Shown here piece by piece: positions 38,797 to 48,824 of a DNA stretch of 64,000 nucleotides. The DNA is taken from contig NZ_LGCI01000006.1 in the NCBI RefSeq assembly GCF_001281525.1, forward strand, positions 151,558-215,557. The letters are read 5' to 3'. The notes beneath the pieces are model-generated. The model saw nothing but the letters and a program-made list of their open reading frames with translations, had not been told where the DNA came from and ran no database searches. This DNA comes from Lysinibacillus macroides (lineage in GTDB: Bacteria > Bacillota > Bacilli > Bacillales_A > Planococcaceae). How positions within the stretch are numbered: position 1 is the stretch's first letter; each line of letters starts with the position of its first letter. The translations under genes and the position numbers were made by a program.

Positions 38797-40071
38797 CTAC
38801 TCCTTTTCCCATCCACGTGATTCAACTGCACGTGCATGACCTTCCAAGCCTTCCATCCTTGCTAGACGTGCTATTTTTGGTGCATTGTTTGCCCAAGTTT
38901 CTTCACTGTAATAAACAATACTTGATTTTTTTACAAAATCATCGACATTTAAACCACTGGCAAAGCGAGCTGTGCTATTCGTTGGTAATACATGATTTGT
39001 GCCTGCAAAATAATCACCAACAGGCTCAGAGCTATAGCGGCCAATAAAAATACCACCAGCATGTCGAATTTGTTGTGCCACCTGCTCCGCATTTTCCGTA
39101 ATAATTTCTAAATGCTCTGGCGCTAGTGAATTAATAGCTGCAACGGCTTCTGTTAATGTTTCAGCTATATAAATGGCTCCAAAATTTTCGATAGAAGCCT
39201 GAGCTACCTCTCGTCGTGGTAAAGTCATCAATTGTTGCTCCACCTGCTCTGCTACCTTAGTAGCCAATTGCTCAGAGGTCGTCACAAGTACAGCACAGGA
39301 CAATGGATCATGCTCAGCTTGTGATAAAAGGTCTGCTGCAATTTCATCAGGATATGCTGTATCATCAGCCAAAATAGCAATTTCACTTGGACCCGCAATC
39401 ATATCAATAGCAACCTCACCAAAAACCTCACGTTTTGCCAATGCTACAAAAATATTGCCCGGACCTGTAATTTTATCAACAGGTGCGATTGTTTCTGTAC
39501 CATAGGCAAGAGCAGCAATTGCTTGTGCGCCACCAACCTTATAAATTTCATCAATGCCTAAGATATGTGCCGCTGCTAGAACACCTGCTGGTAACTTCCC
39601 ATCGCGACCTGCTGGGGATGCTATAACGATTCGTGATACACCTGCAACCTGCGCTGGAATGACATTCATTAACACAGATGAAGGGTAGGCGGCTGTTCCA
39701 CCTGGCACATATAAACCTACCGCATCGAGCGCTGTTATGCGTTGCCCAAGCCACGAGCCATCTCCCAGTTCTACACGATAGCCTGAACGTTGCTGCTGCT
39801 CATGATAAAGGCGAATATTATTTGCTGCCTCTGTTAAATCTTGATAGAGCTGGTCATCGAAAGCATTAATCGCCTCCTGAATTTCCTCCTGTGTCACGCG
39901 TAAATGCTTTGGAGCATAACCATCCCATTTTTCAGTGTAGGCACGCAACGCTGCATCCCCTTGTGACTTCACATCGGCTAATACTTGCCGTACTACCGCT
40001 AATTGGTCTTCATTGCCTCCCTCAAGCGATCGTTTTAACGATATGCCTTGTGCTAGCTTTGTTATTTTCAT
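38797..40071 (-). CDS. hisD: Histidinol dehydrogenase
   Basis: 424 residues, last two steps of the pathway. VPGGTAAYPSSVLMNVIPA, YKVGGAQAIAALAYGTETI, DKITGPGNIFVALAKREVFG, the zinc/catalytic region DLLSQAEHDPLSCAVLVT and the His-containing LAPEHLEI, NHVLPT motifs match. Nearly full length for the family. AAAGGGG before the ATG at 40071. Confidence 0.97.
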   Translation of the reverse strand: MKITKLAQGISLKRSLEGGNEDQLAVVRQVLADVKSQGDAALRAYTEKWDGYAPKHLRVTQEEIQEAINAFDDQLYQDLTEAANNIRLYHEQQQRSGYRVELGDGSWLGQRITALDAVGLYVPGGTAAYPSSVLMNVIPAQVAGVSRIVIASPAGRDGKLPAGVLAAAHILGIDEIYKVGGAQAIAALAYGTETIAPVDKITGPGNIFVALAKREVFGEVAIDMIAGPSEIAILADDTAYPDEIAADLLSQAEHDPLSCAVLVTTSEQLATKVAEQVEQQLMTLPRREVAQASIENFGAIYIAETLTEAVAAINSLAPEHLEIITENAEQVAQQIRHAGGIFIGRYSSEPVGDYFAGTNHVLPTNSTARFASGLNVDDFVKKSSIVYYSEETWANNAPKIARLARMEGLEGHARAVESRGWEKE

Positions 40072-40111
40072 ATAGATAAACCCCTTTAGTCACTTGATCT
40101 ACTAGATATGA

Positions 40112-40744
40112 TTACTTTTCTTCATTAACACATTTCTTTAGTCGCTTCACAAGATCAATAATACGGTCACCCTTCATACGATAACTAACTGGATTGGCGA
40201 TTAATCGTGAAGATACCGCTGCAATAAATTCATATTCTACTAAACCATTTTCCTTTAATGTTCGTCCTGTAGATACAATATCAACGATTCGATCTGCCAA
40301 GCCAATCATCGGCGCTAACTCAATTGACCCGTTTAGCTCAATAATTTCAACCTGCTCGCCAATACCCTTATAGTATTTCATCGCTATATTTGGATATTTT
40401 GTCGCAATTCTCGGGGCAATTTCATTCATCACTGTATTTGGTAGCCCTGCTGAGGCGATATAGCATGTACTAATTTTTAAATCCAGTAATTCATGCACCT
40501 CTCGCTGTTGCTCTAGCAAAACATCTTTGCCAGCAATACCGATATCGGCAACACCATGTTCTACATAGACAGGCACATCCATTGGCTTTGCTAAAATAAA
40601 ACGAATTTTTTCCTTCGGTATTTCAATCATTAATTTACGTGACATTTCTACTTCTTCTGGTAAATTAAAGCCTGCCTCTAATAGCATCTGGTAGGCTTCT
40701 TCAAAAATTCGCCCTTTAGGCATCGCAATCGTTAACTCATTCAC
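40112..40744 (-). CDS. hisG: ATP phosphoribosyltransferase, short form
   Basis: 210 residues: the short HisG lacking the regulatory C-terminal domain, which needs His[15 protein letters not shown] at the start, [14 protein letters not shown], and the PRPP motif [21 protein letters not shown] start at 40744 after AGGAGG, overlapping hisZ by 8 bases. First committed step; feedback-inhibited by histidine through HisZ in the family. Confidence 0.97.
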   Translation of the reverse strand: MNELTIAMPKGRIFEEAYQMLLEAGFNLPEEVEMSRKLMIEIPKEKIRFILAKPMDVPVYVEHGVADIGIAGKDVLLEQQREVHELLDLKISTCYIASAGLPNTVMNEIAPRIATKYPNIAMKYYKGIGEQVEIIELNGSIELAPMIGLADRIVDIVSTGRTLKENGLVEYEFIAAVSSRLIANPVSYRMKGDRIIDLVKRLKKCVNEEK

Positions 40745-41909
40745 TGCCAACTTCCTCCTGTCCAACAACAACTACTTCTGTAAAGTTTGTTAAAAAGGCT
40801 GCCTCATTAACCAAGCTACTCCGCAACTGTAAAGTAGTGAGCTTTCCTACTGCTCGTAGTGCCTTAGCCTTTGCTAAAGCCGCTTCAAATTGTACTTCCT
40901 CAAAGAGCACAACTGTTGCTTCTGGACGCTTGTCAGACTGGTCATTGAGCGTTTCTAATAAACGATCCACTCGAATACTAAATCCTGTAGCACCTACTTT
41001 TGAGCCAAATACCTCTAGTAAGCCATCATAACGACCCCCGTTACCTAATGGGAAACCACTGCCTGAGGCAAAAATTTCAAATAGCATACCTGTGTAATAG
41101 CTCATATGACTTGAAAGTGTAAAATCAAAGGCTACATAATCAGCTAAGTCCGCCACTTCAAGTAGTTGAGCAAGCTGCTGCATATATTCTAATGCGTCAT
41201 TTTTACGCACATATTTTTCGATATCTCGGATTTCCTTTACATGCATAGCTTCTTCAATAAATTGTAGCAGGGCGTCAGATTTTGCTTTTGGTAAATCGAA
41301 TGACTCAATAGCTTCTTCAAACCCTACATAATTTCGTTGAACAAGCAATGTTCTTAATATGTTTTGTTGCTCCACACTTTCTGTGTAATCCTGTAAAATG
41401 CAATTAAGAATGCCTGCATGACCAATTGTTACTTTAAATTTTTCCAAGTGGAAATGCTTTAATAGCTCCATTGCTGTCACAATCACTTCTGCATCGGCAA
41501 AGACAGATTGATCTCCAATTAGCTCAATCCCCATTTGCTCAAATTCTGCTGGACGCCCACCTTCTGTTTCTTGCGCTCGAAAAACACTGGCAAAATAAGC
41601 AAGTCGTAGTGGTATTCTTTCTTTTAATAATTTGGATGTCGCTACACGAGCAATTGGCGTTGTCATATCAGGACGTAGCACTAGTGTATTTCCCTGACTG
41701 TCCACCAGCTTAAATAAATGAGCATCAGCAATCGCTGAAGCCTTCCCGACTGTATCGAAATACTCAACAGCAGGTGTTTTAATAAATTCATAACCCCTTC
41801 TATATAAAAAATCTCTGCCTGTCTGTCTGACTGCTTCAACTTTTTCATATATTTGCGGAAATGTATCGCGCATTCCAAGTGGTTTTTCAAACATTTTTAT
41901 CGACGACAT
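40737..41909 (-). CDS. hisZ: ATP phosphoribosyltransferase regulatory subunit
   Basis: 390-residue class II aminoacyl-tRNA-synthetase-like paralogue of His[36 protein letters not shown] (motif 2 region), [16 protein letters not shown] and [14 protein letters not shown]. The C-terminal anticodon-binding domain is absent, as in HisZ. Binds short HisG and confers histidine sensing. First gene of the his operon, promoter at 41973-42001. Confidence 0.96.
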   Translation of the reverse strand: MSSIKMFEKPLGMRDTFPQIYEKVEAVRQTGRDFLYRRGYEFIKTPAVEYFDTVGKASAIADAHLFKLVDSQGNTLVLRPDMTTPIARVATSKLLKERIPLRLAYFASVFRAQETEGGRPAEFEQMGIELIGDQSVFADAEVIVTAMELLKHFHLEKFKVTIGHAGILNCILQDYTESVEQQNILRTLLVQRNYVGFEEAIESFDLPKAKSDALLQFIEEAMHVKEIRDIEKYVRKNDALEYMQQLAQLLEVADLADYVAFDFTLSSHMSYYTGMLFEIFASGSGFPLGNGGRYDGLLEVFGSKVGATGFSIRVDRLLETLNDQSDKRPEATVVLFEEVQFEAALAKAKALRAVGKLTTLQLRSSLVNEAAFLTNFTEVVVVGQEEVGSE

Positions 41910-41972
41910 ATGGACACTTCCTCACACTTCACTTTAGTTCACTAGAGTATTAGAGAATCAGATTATGAAAGA

Positions 41973-42001
41973 ATTCTAACGCATTTCGTTTCAACCGTCA
42001 A
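41973..42001 (-). promoter_or_regulatory. Promoter of the his operon
   Basis: TTGACG (42001-41996), 17-base spacer, TAGAAT (41978-41973) on the minus strand, about 64 bases before hisZ. I see no T-box or other leader structure in the short leader. Confidence 0.72.
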
Positions 42002-42121
42002 CGTTATCTCTCATAAATAATTAAAATCTTAAAATACTTATTATTCCGTTAATTATACACGCTATAGAATGAAAAATTATAGCAAAGAATACCATAATTT
42101 CTTTTAAAATAGAGCAAAATT

Positions 42122-42336
42122 CTTTATTGAGAATGAGAATATGTCTATTTTATGACAAAGAAATCCGCACCCTTTATTCTAAATTTTCAAAAAATGAGAA
42201 TGATTATCTCTTATAGTGTTCCTGGCACAAATACTAATAATTCAATGAGCTATTCTCAATAAAGTTAATTATTAACTATATTGATATAATTAATAAACCT
42301 CTTTTAATTAAAACGATTCTCAATCTCATTATCACC
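42122..42336. promoter_or_regulatory. Cluster of Fur-box-like repeats in an AT-rich spacer
   Basis: TGAGAATGATTATCTC at about 42195-42210 closely follows the Fur consensus (TGATAATNATTATCA). Further copies: CTTTATTGAGAAT at 42122-42134 (continuing GAGAAT) with its exact inverse ATTCTCAATAAAG at 42252-42264, and CGATTCTCAATCTCATTATC around 42314-42333. The spacer 42002-42392 has no gene. Fur or a Fur-family (Zur, PerR) regulator is inferred. Confidence 0.55.
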
Positions 42337-42392
42337 CTAAACACTTTACTATCAATATCTATATTGATTATTACTCTCATTTCATTTTTTCT

Positions 42393-42421
42393 TTTACATT
42401 TCTAAAAGCTTAATATAGAAT
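42393..42421 (+). promoter_or_regulatory. Promoter of the 67-aa cysteine protein gene
   Basis: TTTACA (42393-42398), 17-base spacer, TAGAAT (42416-42421), 48 bases before the ATG. Confidence 0.6.
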
Positions 42422-42469
42422 AACATTAATCATAAAAAATATACACATTACACATTGGAGGGATATATT

Positions 42470-42673
42470 ATGGCATGTCCATTCGTACAACTTAGTGAGC
42501 AAATGATCGTTAGTATTTGTAAAGGAGAGTTTTATCCAGGTGACAAAATAACACTTCATACTGCAGAAGATATTGATGGCACGGCGATTAAATCTACTTT
42601 TGTTGAATCAACTTGCTTAGGTGATCATGATAATTGTGAATTTAAACCTGAATATGATGCAGTCCATGCATAA
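42470..42673 (+). CDS. Small cysteine-containing protein of unknown function, 67 aa
   Basis: ATG at 42470 follows GGAGGGA at good distance; an upstream in-frame TTG is part of that site. The product starts MACPFVQLSEQMIVSICKG, contains KSTFVESTCLGDHDNCEF and four Cys (3, 17, 49 and 55 approximately), acidic overall, no signal peptide or membrane segment. Metal or Fe-S binding is possible but unproven. The adjacent Fur-like boxes suggest metal-responsive expression. I do not recognise a family. It ends with a terminator shared with yvoF. Confidence 0.78.
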   Translation: MACPFVQLSEQMIVSICKGEFYPGDKITLHTAEDIDGTAIKSTFVESTCLGDHDNCEFKPEYDAVHA

Positions 42674-42784
42674 AATCATTTCTCAACATCGATTATAAGA
42701 TGAATCTTCAATACAGTAGGGATTTTCGCACATCTCCCACTGATTGGACGTTTCACTCACCTTTGTTTTTACAGGATAAATAGT

Positions 42785-42834
42785 AAAAGCTACCTCAATC
42801 CTAGAGATTTACTCTATGTTGAGGTAGCTTTTTA
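42785..42834. terminator. Bidirectional terminator
   Basis: AAAAGCTACCTCAA (42785-42798) pairs with TTGAGGTAGCTTTT (42819-42832), perfect 14-bp stem; serves the 67-aa gene and the opposing yvoF. Confidence 0.92.
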
Positions 42835-43377
42835 TTAGTTTTTAGGGGTGCACCATTTGACAACTTCATTGCGCTTACGCTCTGCCATTTGTTCAGCAGT
42901 GTAAATAATTCGCATTGGATTTCCGCCTGCTAAGCAGCCAGCAGGCACATCCTTATGTACAAGAGTGGCAGCTGAAACAATGGCTCCATCGCCAATTGTC
43001 ACTCCTGGTAAAATCGTTGAATTCGCACCAATCATTACTTTATTACCAATATGAACATCACCTAAGCGATATTCCTCTATTAAATATTCATGGGCTAAAA
43101 TAGTCGTATTGAAGCCAATTACCGTATTTTTGCCAATAAAAATACGCTCTGGAAACATCGTATCTGGCATAACCATTAGAGCTAATGAAGTTTGCTCACC
43201 TATTGTCATTTTTAAAAACGTACGATAAAGCCAGTTTTTCACACGTAAAAATGGTGTGAAGCGGCCAACTTGAATGATAATGAAACACTTCATCACCTTC
43301 CAAAAGGACACCGTGTCGTAAATATGCCAAAGCGAATTGGCTCCTTCGACACGATAGCGTTCTGTTTTACGTGCCAT
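42835..43377 (-). CDS. Hexapeptide-repeat acyltransferase (YvoF-like)
   Basis: 180 residues; left-handed beta-helix with hexapeptide repeats (IFIGKNTVIGFNTTIL, VHIGNKVMIGANSTILPGVTIGDGAIVSAATLVHKDVPAG) of the LpxA/CysE-like O-acetyltransferases. Residues 20-60 carry a hydrophobic stretch. The target is not readable; positional homologue of Bacillus yvoF, next to ppaX-lgt-hprK. 6 bases after ppaX. Confidence 0.9.
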   Translation of the reverse strand: MARKTERYRVEGANSLWHIYDTVSFWKVMKCFIIIQVGRFTPFLRVKNWLYRTFLKMTIGEQTSLALMVMPDTMFPERIFIGKNTVIGFNTTILAHEYLIEEYRLGDVHIGNKVMIGANSTILPGVTIGDGAIVSAATLVHKDVPAGCLAGGNPMRIIYTAEQMAERKRNEVVKWCTPKN

Positions 43378-43383
43378 CTAACC

Positions 43384-44025
43384 TTACCCCTCTTTCACAA
43401 TATCTAATAAGTCTGACATATGCTGTAGCATATATTCAGGTTTAAATTGCTGTAAGTAAGCCTCTCCTTTAATTGCCCAAGCGACACCAGCTGCTCTTAC
43501 ACCAGCACGATGCCCAGCTTCAATATCGTGCGAATTATCACCAATCATAATGGCATCTTCCTTGTTGATACCTAAGCGTTCTAACGCAAGCAGTACAGGC
43601 TCTGGATCGGGCTTCACATTGTTCACATCATCTGTACCAATACGCACATCAAATAGATGCGTTGCTCCAAGAATAGCAAGTCCACGATCGATGGTCTCAT
43701 TACGTTTCGTCGACACAATAGCCAATCGCATACCTTGAGCTTTTAATCGCTCTAGTGTTGACACAACGTCAGGATATTGGCTAACTAGTTCATCATGATG
43801 CTCAATATTCCAAGCTCGATACTTTGCTATCAAAGCTTCTTCTTCCCCTGGTGCAATGTCATTAAATGTCTGTTTCAATGATGGACCAATGAATTTCAAG
43901 CAATCTTTTGGCGAATATTGCCCGGGAAATCGTTCATCTAATACATGCATAAATGTTTGAATGATTAAATCATTGGTATTCAATAAAGTCCCATCAAAAT
44001 CAAATAATAGTGCTTTTACAGCCAT
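43384..44025 (-). CDS. ppaX: Pyrophosphatase PpaX (HAD family)
   Basis: 213 residues; HAD motif I LFDFDGTLLNTND near 8-20, motif II IVSTKRNE, motif III/IV KPDPEPVLLALE and MIGDNSHDIEAGHRAG. In Bacillus it hydrolyses pyrophosphate released when HprK dephosphorylates P-Ser-HPr by phosphorolysis, which explains its operon with hprK. 13 bases after lgt. Confidence 0.94.
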   Translation of the reverse strand: MAVKALLFDFDGTLLNTNDLIIQTFMHVLDERFPGQYSPKDCLKFIGPSLKQTFNDIAPGEEEALIAKYRAWNIEHHDELVSQYPDVVSTLERLKAQGMRLAIVSTKRNETIDRGLAILGATHLFDVRIGTDDVNNVKPDPEPVLLALERLGINKEDAIMIGDNSHDIEAGHRAGVRAAGVAWAIKGEAYLQQFKPEYMLQHMSDLLDIVKEG

Positions 44026-44038
44026 TTTTTACAACCCC

Positions 44039-44860
44039 TTATTTATTATCTAAGTATTTCATGGCTGGTTTCACCTTTATTCTACGATAAATAATGGCAC
44101 CTAGACCAACTACAATACCAATAATGGATACAACCTGAGCTGAGCGTAAATCTCCAACTAGATATAAACTATCTGTACGCAACCCTTCTATATAAAAGCG
44201 GCCAATTGAATACCAAATTAAATAGCCGAAGAATATTTCCCCACGATGTAAATTTACCTTACGTAATACTAATAAGATGATCAGCCCAATTAGGTTCCAT
44301 ACAGATTCATATAAAAATGTAGGATGCACATAAGTGCCTAATTCCTCTATATACATTTGATTGATAATCCAATCAGGTAACATAAGATTTTCTAAAAATT
44401 CTTTAGATACAGCCCCTCCATAAGCCTCTTGGTTCATAAAGTTGCCCCATCGTCCTATAATTTGTCCGATTAAAATACTTGGAGCTGCAATATCTGCTAC
44501 CCGTAAAAAGCTCACATTTTTTATGCGAGTAAATATGTAGGCTGTGACAAATGCCCCGATCAGTGCGCCATGAATCGCAATACCGCCATTCCATATCTCA
44601 ATGATTTTCCCAGGATTTTCACTATAATAATCCCAACGCATTGATACATAGTAAATACGCGCACAAATGATGGAGATAGGTACTGCCCATAATAATAAAT
44701 CGGCAAGGAAATCTTCTGGTAACCCTCGCTTAACAGCCTCTCTTTGTCCAACAACATACGCTAAAATAATCCCCGAGACAATAAGCAATCCATACCAGCG
44801 TACTGGAATAGGCCCTAAATGAAAGGCAACGGGGTTAATCTGTAATAGTAATAAATCCAT
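44039..44860 (-). CDS. lgt: Prolipoprotein diacylglyceryl transferase
   Basis: 273 residues, about seven membrane helices. [15 protein letters not shown], the lgt signature [13 protein letters not shown] and [14 protein letters not shown] (with its essential Arg and Asn), and a C-terminal LRTDSLYL. Adds diacylglyceryl to lipobox Cys residues, including the lipoproteins encoded at 8.2 and 46 kb. Between hprK and ppaX. Confidence 0.97.
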   Translation of the reverse strand: MDLLLLQINPVAFHLGPIPVRWYGLLIVSGIILAYVVGQREAVKRGLPEDFLADLLLWAVPISIICARIYYVSMRWDYYSENPGKIIEIWNGGIAIHGALIGAFVTAYIFTRIKNVSFLRVADIAAPSILIGQIIGRWGNFMNQEAYGGAVSKEFLENLMLPDWIINQMYIEELGTYVHPTFLYESVWNLIGLIILLVLRKVNLHRGEIFFGYLIWYSIGRFYIEGLRTDSLYLVGDLRSAQVVSIIGIVVGLGAIIYRRIKVKPAMKYLDNK

Positions 44861-44899
44861 CGTCTACTCCTTCCCATTATATCTTGACAATACAAGGCT

Positions 44900-45835
44900 T
44901 TAATCGTCTAACACATCATTCGATGAAATAACTTCATCTAAACGCCTTGAAAATTCCTCTGCCGCATTTACGCCCATTTTCTTTAAACGATAATTCATCG
45001 CAGCCACTTCAATAATAACGGAGACATTGCGTCCTGGTCTTACCGGAATTGTCAATTTCGTTAATTCAGTATCAATAATTTTCATCTTCTCTTCTTCTAA
45101 GCCTAAGCGATCATATACTTTTTCTGGATCCCAAATTTCCAGCTCAATTATGAGTGTGATTCGTTTATAGGGACGCACGGCACTTGCACCAAATAATGTC
45201 ATAATATCAATAATGCCAATGCCTCGTATTTCGAGTAAGTGCTCTAATAAGGGCGGGGGGCTGCCGATTAATAAATTTTCAGATTCCTGGCGAATTTCCA
45301 CACAATCATCCGCTACTAAACGATGCCCCTTTTTCACAAGCTCAAGCGCTGTTTCACTTTTCCCCACACCGCTTTTGCCAATTATAAGTACACCAATCCC
45401 ATAAACATCGACAAGCACACCATGTGCTGCTGTCATTGGAGCTAAGCGTCCCTCTAAATAGTTTGTCAATCTACTCGAAAATTTGGTTGTTGTCATATGT
45501 GTTTTAAAGACGGGAACATGCTCTTCGTTGGAGGCCTGAATAAGCTCCTCAGGTACTTCTAAATCCCTTGAAATAATAATTGCTGGCGTATCCTGTGAAC
45601 AAAGTAAACGCATACGCTCAAGCTTACTATTGGCTGGTAACATTTCAAAAAAGGACAGCTCCGTTTTACCCAATAATTGTACACGATTTGCTGGATAATG
45701 TGTAAAATACCCTGCCATTTCAAGTCCTGGCCTTGAAATATCGCTTGTCACAATCGTTCTTCCTATTCCTTCCTCACCAGCTATTAACTCTAACTTAAAT
45801 TTCTCCATAACATCTCTTGTTAATACTACGCCCAA
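44900..45835 (-). CDS. hprK: HPr kinase/phosphorylase
   Basis: 311 residues. N-terminal domain about 1-130; catalytic P-loop [23 protein letters not shown] near 150; HprK signature [20 protein letters not shown] near 203. Phosphorylates Ser46 of HPr and of Crh, controlling carbon catabolite repression. I start at the TTG at 45835: GGAGG lies 8 bases before it and the product [17 protein letters not shown] then aligns end to end with other HprK. A 5-codon longer TTG start precedes the ribosome site. Confidence 0.95.
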   Translation of the reverse strand: MGVVLTRDVMEKFKLELIAGEEGIGRTIVTSDISRPGLEMAGYFTHYPANRVQLLGKTELSFFEMLPANSKLERMRLLCSQDTPAIIISRDLEVPEELIQASNEEHVPVFKTHMTTTKFSSRLTNYLEGRLAPMTAAHGVLVDVYGIGVLIIGKSGVGKSETALELVKKGHRLVADDCVEIRQESENLLIGSPPPLLEHLLEIRGIGIIDIMTLFGASAVRPYKRITLIIELEIWDPEKVYDRLGLEEEKMKIIDTELTKLTIPVRPGRNVSVIIEVAAMNYRLKKMGVNAAEEFSRRLDEVISSNDVLDD

Positions 45836-45922
45836 TAAAAAAGCCTCCAATCAATGGATAAGGTTCTCTCTATTTTAGCATGACTATGTACAAAAGAAAT
45901 ATATTTACGCTTAAGCGTTTAC

Positions 45923-45970
45923 GAGCATAAAAAAACTAGCGGCTCTCCAGCCCGCTAGTTTTTTATGCTC
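45923..45970 (-). terminator. Terminator of the cytochrome c551 gene
   Basis: GAGCATAAAAAACTAGCGGG pairs with CCGCTAGTTTTTTTATGCTC around a short GGAGAG loop; very long stem with A and T runs on both sides. Confidence 0.9.
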
Positions 45971-46288
45971 TTATTTTTGAGTTGCTAACCATTGAGCAAC
46001 AGCCTCTGCATCTTCACCTTTTACCAGACCACCAGGCATTCCAGGTCTACCATTATTGATAACATCTAAAATTTCTGATTCTGATAAACGAGAACCTACA
46101 TCATTTAATGCTGGTCCACTTGCACCTTGTAGCTCGCCACCATGACAGGAAACACATGATTTCATCGCAATTGCTTCACCATCTGGAGTCGTACTACCTT
46201 CATTATCACTTGCATTTTTATCTCCGCCACCACATGCAGCTAAAAAGATTGCTGATCCGAACACTAATGTTAACATTGCTTTTTTCAT
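45971..46288 (-). CDS. cccB: Cytochrome c551, membrane-anchored lipoprotein
   Basis: 105 residues; signal peptide with lipobox L-A-A-C (Cys19) and heme motif C-V-S-C-H near 44-48, plus Met ligand region RPGMPGGLV near 82. Small c-type cytochrome on the outer membrane face that carries electrons to a terminal oxidase. GGAGGGG before the ATG. Own terminator. Confidence 0.95.
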   Translation of the reverse strand: MKKAMLTLVFGSAIFLAACGGGDKNASDNEGSTTPDGEAIAMKSCVSCHGGELQGASGPALNDVGSRLSESEILDVINNGRPGMPGGLVKGEDAEAVAQWLATQK

Positions 46289-46340
46289 TAGTACCCCTCC
46301 TCATCATCAATAAATACCTTACGCCGCCATTATACCAAAA

Positions 46341-47183
46341 TTATGCACGTTTGAAACCTTCTCCTAACACTTCATATGCATCAGAAACGATAACAAACGC
46401 TGATGGATCAACGCTTTTAATGAGTTGTTTCAGCTTTGTGAATTCGGTTTGATAGACGACAACCATTAACACGGGTCGTTCCTCTCCTGTATAGCCGCCA
46501 ATTGCAGGTAATTTAGTTACGCCACGATCAATTTCAGCATAAATGGCTTCACGTATCTCATCTTGTTTCACTGTAATAATATAAACCATTTTGGACTGGC
46601 TAAAGCCAAGCTGAATAATATCAATCGTTTTTGTTGTAACATAAAGTCCAATAAGCGCATACAAACCTTTTTCTAAATCAAAAACAATTGCTGCACTAAT
46701 CGCAATGATGCCATCTATAAGCAGTACACTTGTCCCAAGCGATAATCCAGTAAACTTCGTAATGATTTGCGCCAGTAAATCAGTGCCACCAGTAGAAGCA
46801 TTCCCTTTAAAAACAAGACCTATTCCTAAGCCAACTACAATTCCGCCAAAAAGAGCTCCCAACAATGGATTATTCGTCCAAGGCTCCCAGCTATTTGTTA
46901 GTAACACAACAGACGGTAAGGTAATCGTTCCAATAAATGACTTAATTCCGAATTTTTTGCCCAAAAATATGATCCCTGCAATAAATAACGGAATATTAAA
47001 TGCATATTGAATAATTCCCGGATTCCAGCCAAATAAACCATGTAATATTGTACTAATACCACTTACGCCACCTGAAGCGACTTGATTTGGTAATAAAAAC
47101 ACATTAAAGCCAATAGCAATCACTGCCGCTCCTATCATCACATATACATATTCTATAATGCTTTCCTTCATATCATGCTTCAT
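46341..47183 (-). CDS. YitT/DUF161-family membrane protein (YvjA-like)
   Basis: 280 residues: about five to six transmembrane helices (residues 10-190, two DUF161 repeats with ASGGVSGISTILHG and ASTGGTDLLAQIITKF) and a C-terminal DUF2179 domain (205-280). Transport function unknown. Start ambiguous: the ATG at 47183 is very close to GGAG; the ATG at 47171 is also possible. Neighbouring cccB, as in Bacillus. Confidence 0.9.
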   Translation of the reverse strand: MKHDMKESIIEYVYVMIGAAVIAIGFNVFLLPNQVASGGVSGISTILHGLFGWNPGIIQYAFNIPLFIAGIIFLGKKFGIKSFIGTITLPSVVLLTNSWEPWTNNPLLGALFGGIVVGLGIGLVFKGNASTGGTDLLAQIITKFTGLSLGTSVLLIDGIIAISAAIVFDLEKGLYALIGLYVTTKTIDIIQLGFSQSKMVYIITVKQDEIREAIYAEIDRGVTKLPAIGGYTGEERPVLMVVVYQTEFTKLKQLIKSVDPSAFVIVSDAYEVLGEGFKRA

Positions 47184-47367
47184 TTCTCCACGCCCACTTC
47201 AACTATCAGAATTTTTTTAAGACGAAATGATTATAGCAAATACTTATTGTATTGAGAACTTCATCTCGATGAAGAGAATCTGCTATTACGAGCAACACAA
47301 AATAAGCTATCTTCGTAACAGCAAGACAACTTATTAAGGAGGTTATAGAAAACTTGGGACTCGCTAC

Positions 47368-48600
47368 TTAAAAGGATTTTTCTGCCCACTCCATTGCTTC
47401 GTAATATACTTGCTCCATATCCTCTAATTGTAAATTAACTTGTGGAGCTAATGCTTCTAAACGGGCCCAATCTAATTTCCCTAAAGCACTACTAAACGCT
47501 AAATAGGGAGACATTTCTGTTTCATATCCTAAAAGTGTCCTCGTAATATTCTCTGAAAAAGGAAGCTGCTGTAAAATAGCATCCATTGGTCTTTGTAATA
47601 ATGTATCGATCAGTGAAAACATCCCCACTAAAAAGTATTCCGAAAAATTCCTTTTATAGGACAGCTTTGCTAATTTTTCGCAGACTTTTGCTCGGAATAA
47701 TGAGGTACATATGATTTCCCTAAAAATATCAGAATCGGTATTCCTATCAATTTCACGCATCGCCAATAAATAAATCCATTTACGTAAATTCGGTATTCCC
47801 AGTAAGACAATCGCTTGTTTAATGGAGCGTACCTTTGATTTAGAGCGCTGAGATGAATAATTAATCATTTGTAATAATTTATACGTCAATGAAATGTCTC
47901 GTTCAATATTTTCCGCCAGTAATTGAATATTTGGCTCTTCTTCCTTTAATAACGAGATAATATGAATATACTGAAGGGTATTCGCTGGAATATCTGTTGC
48001 TTGTATAATTTGAGGCTGCTCAAAAAAGTAGCCTTGAAATAATACATAGCCAGAAGACTTGGCCACTTCAAATTGATGGTGTGTCTCCACTTTTTCTGCT
48101 AATAATCGAATATGTGGAAAATTTTCTTTGATCTTATTTTCAATTTCCATTCTTTTCACGATGGATGATGCTAGAAAATCGACTTTAATATAATCGATTT
48201 GTTGAAATAATTCATCATAGATTTCCACCTGTTCCTTCATCATAAAATCATCTAATGCAATGTGAAAGCCATATTTTTTTAGCTCGATAACACGCTCTAC
48301 CAATTCTGGCGTAAGTGGTACATCCTCCAAGATTTCAATCACAACCTGAGAAGGTTTTAAAAATTCATGAATGGAGCTCATTAATAGGTTTTCAGTAAAA
48401 TTAACAAAACCAGGTTTGCCTTTTGTTACTTCTTCAAAACCAATTGAAAGAAATGAGTTCACCAATACATCAATCGTTGCTGCATCTGAATCGACCAATG
48501 GAAAGGCATTTTTTGTATTATTACCACGGTACAATAATTCATACGCAACGATCTGTTCATGCAGATTGAAAATAGGCTGCCTGCCAATAAATACTTCCAT
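47368..48600 (-). CDS. EAL-HDOD (YuxH-type) signalling protein
   Basis: 410 residues. Residues 1-200 are an EAL-like domain whose signature is degraded (YELLYRG in place of EALLR; HIALDDFMM retained in part), so c-di-GMP hydrolysis is unlikely. Residues 200-405 are an HDOD domain (QLLAENIERDISLTYKLLQMINYSS, IVLLGIPNLRKWIYLL). Soluble. ATG at 48600 with GGGGG upstream; longer in-frame starts have no ribosome site. Divergent from the GntR operon. Confidence 0.88.
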   Translation of the reverse strand: MEVFIGRQPIFNLHEQIVAYELLYRGNNTKNAFPLVDSDAATIDVLVNSFLSIGFEEVTKGKPGFVNFTENLLMSSIHEFLKPSQVVIEILEDVPLTPELVERVIELKKYGFHIALDDFMMKEQVEIYDELFQQIDYIKVDFLASSIVKRMEIENKIKENFPHIRLLAEKVETHHQFEVAKSSGYVLFQGYFFEQPQIIQATDIPANTLQYIHIISLLKEEEPNIQLLAENIERDISLTYKLLQMINYSSQRSKSKVRSIKQAIVLLGIPNLRKWIYLLAMREIDRNTDSDIFREIICTSLFRAKVCEKLAKLSYKRNFSEYFLVGMFSLIDTLLQRPMDAILQQLPFSENITRTLLGYETEMSPYLAFSSALGKLDWARLEALAPQVNLQLEDMEQVYYEAMEWAEKSF

Positions 48601-48742
48601 TTCGTTGCCCCCATTTCTCCATATTCTAGTAATTAATAGTATATCATTTTTTATGACCTGCTGCTTATTGTTCACTACAATTTTCTATCATCATACAAAA
48701 GCCATTTCCTTATATGGAGGGCTTTTTAAGTTAGTTTTAATC

Positions 48743-48771
48743 TGGACATTTTCTATTATTTAGCATATAGT
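48743..48771 (+). promoter_or_regulatory. Promoter of the GntR/ABC operon
   Basis: TGGACA (48743-48748), 17-base spacer, TATAGT (48766-48771); the -10 box runs into the operator. Confidence 0.65.
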
Positions 48772-48793
48772 ACATTACAACAGTAATGTACTA
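48768..48793 (+). promoter_or_regulatory. Operator of the YtrA-type GntR regulator
   Basis: TAGTACATTA-CAACAG-TAATGTACTA, a perfect inverted repeat of 10-base arms, overlapping the -10 box; autorepression is the obvious reading. Confidence 0.75.
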
Positions 48794-48824
48794 TATTACA
48801 TAATACAGAGGGGAGGTTTTTTGA

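Noticed and set aside
41910-42000. T-box leader before hisZ
   Set aside because: The leader from the predicted start to hisZ is too short and has no specifier or antiterminator structure.
42186-42218. Promoter inside the Fur-like cluster (TATAGT at about 42212)
   Set aside because: No -35 at an acceptable distance on either strand.
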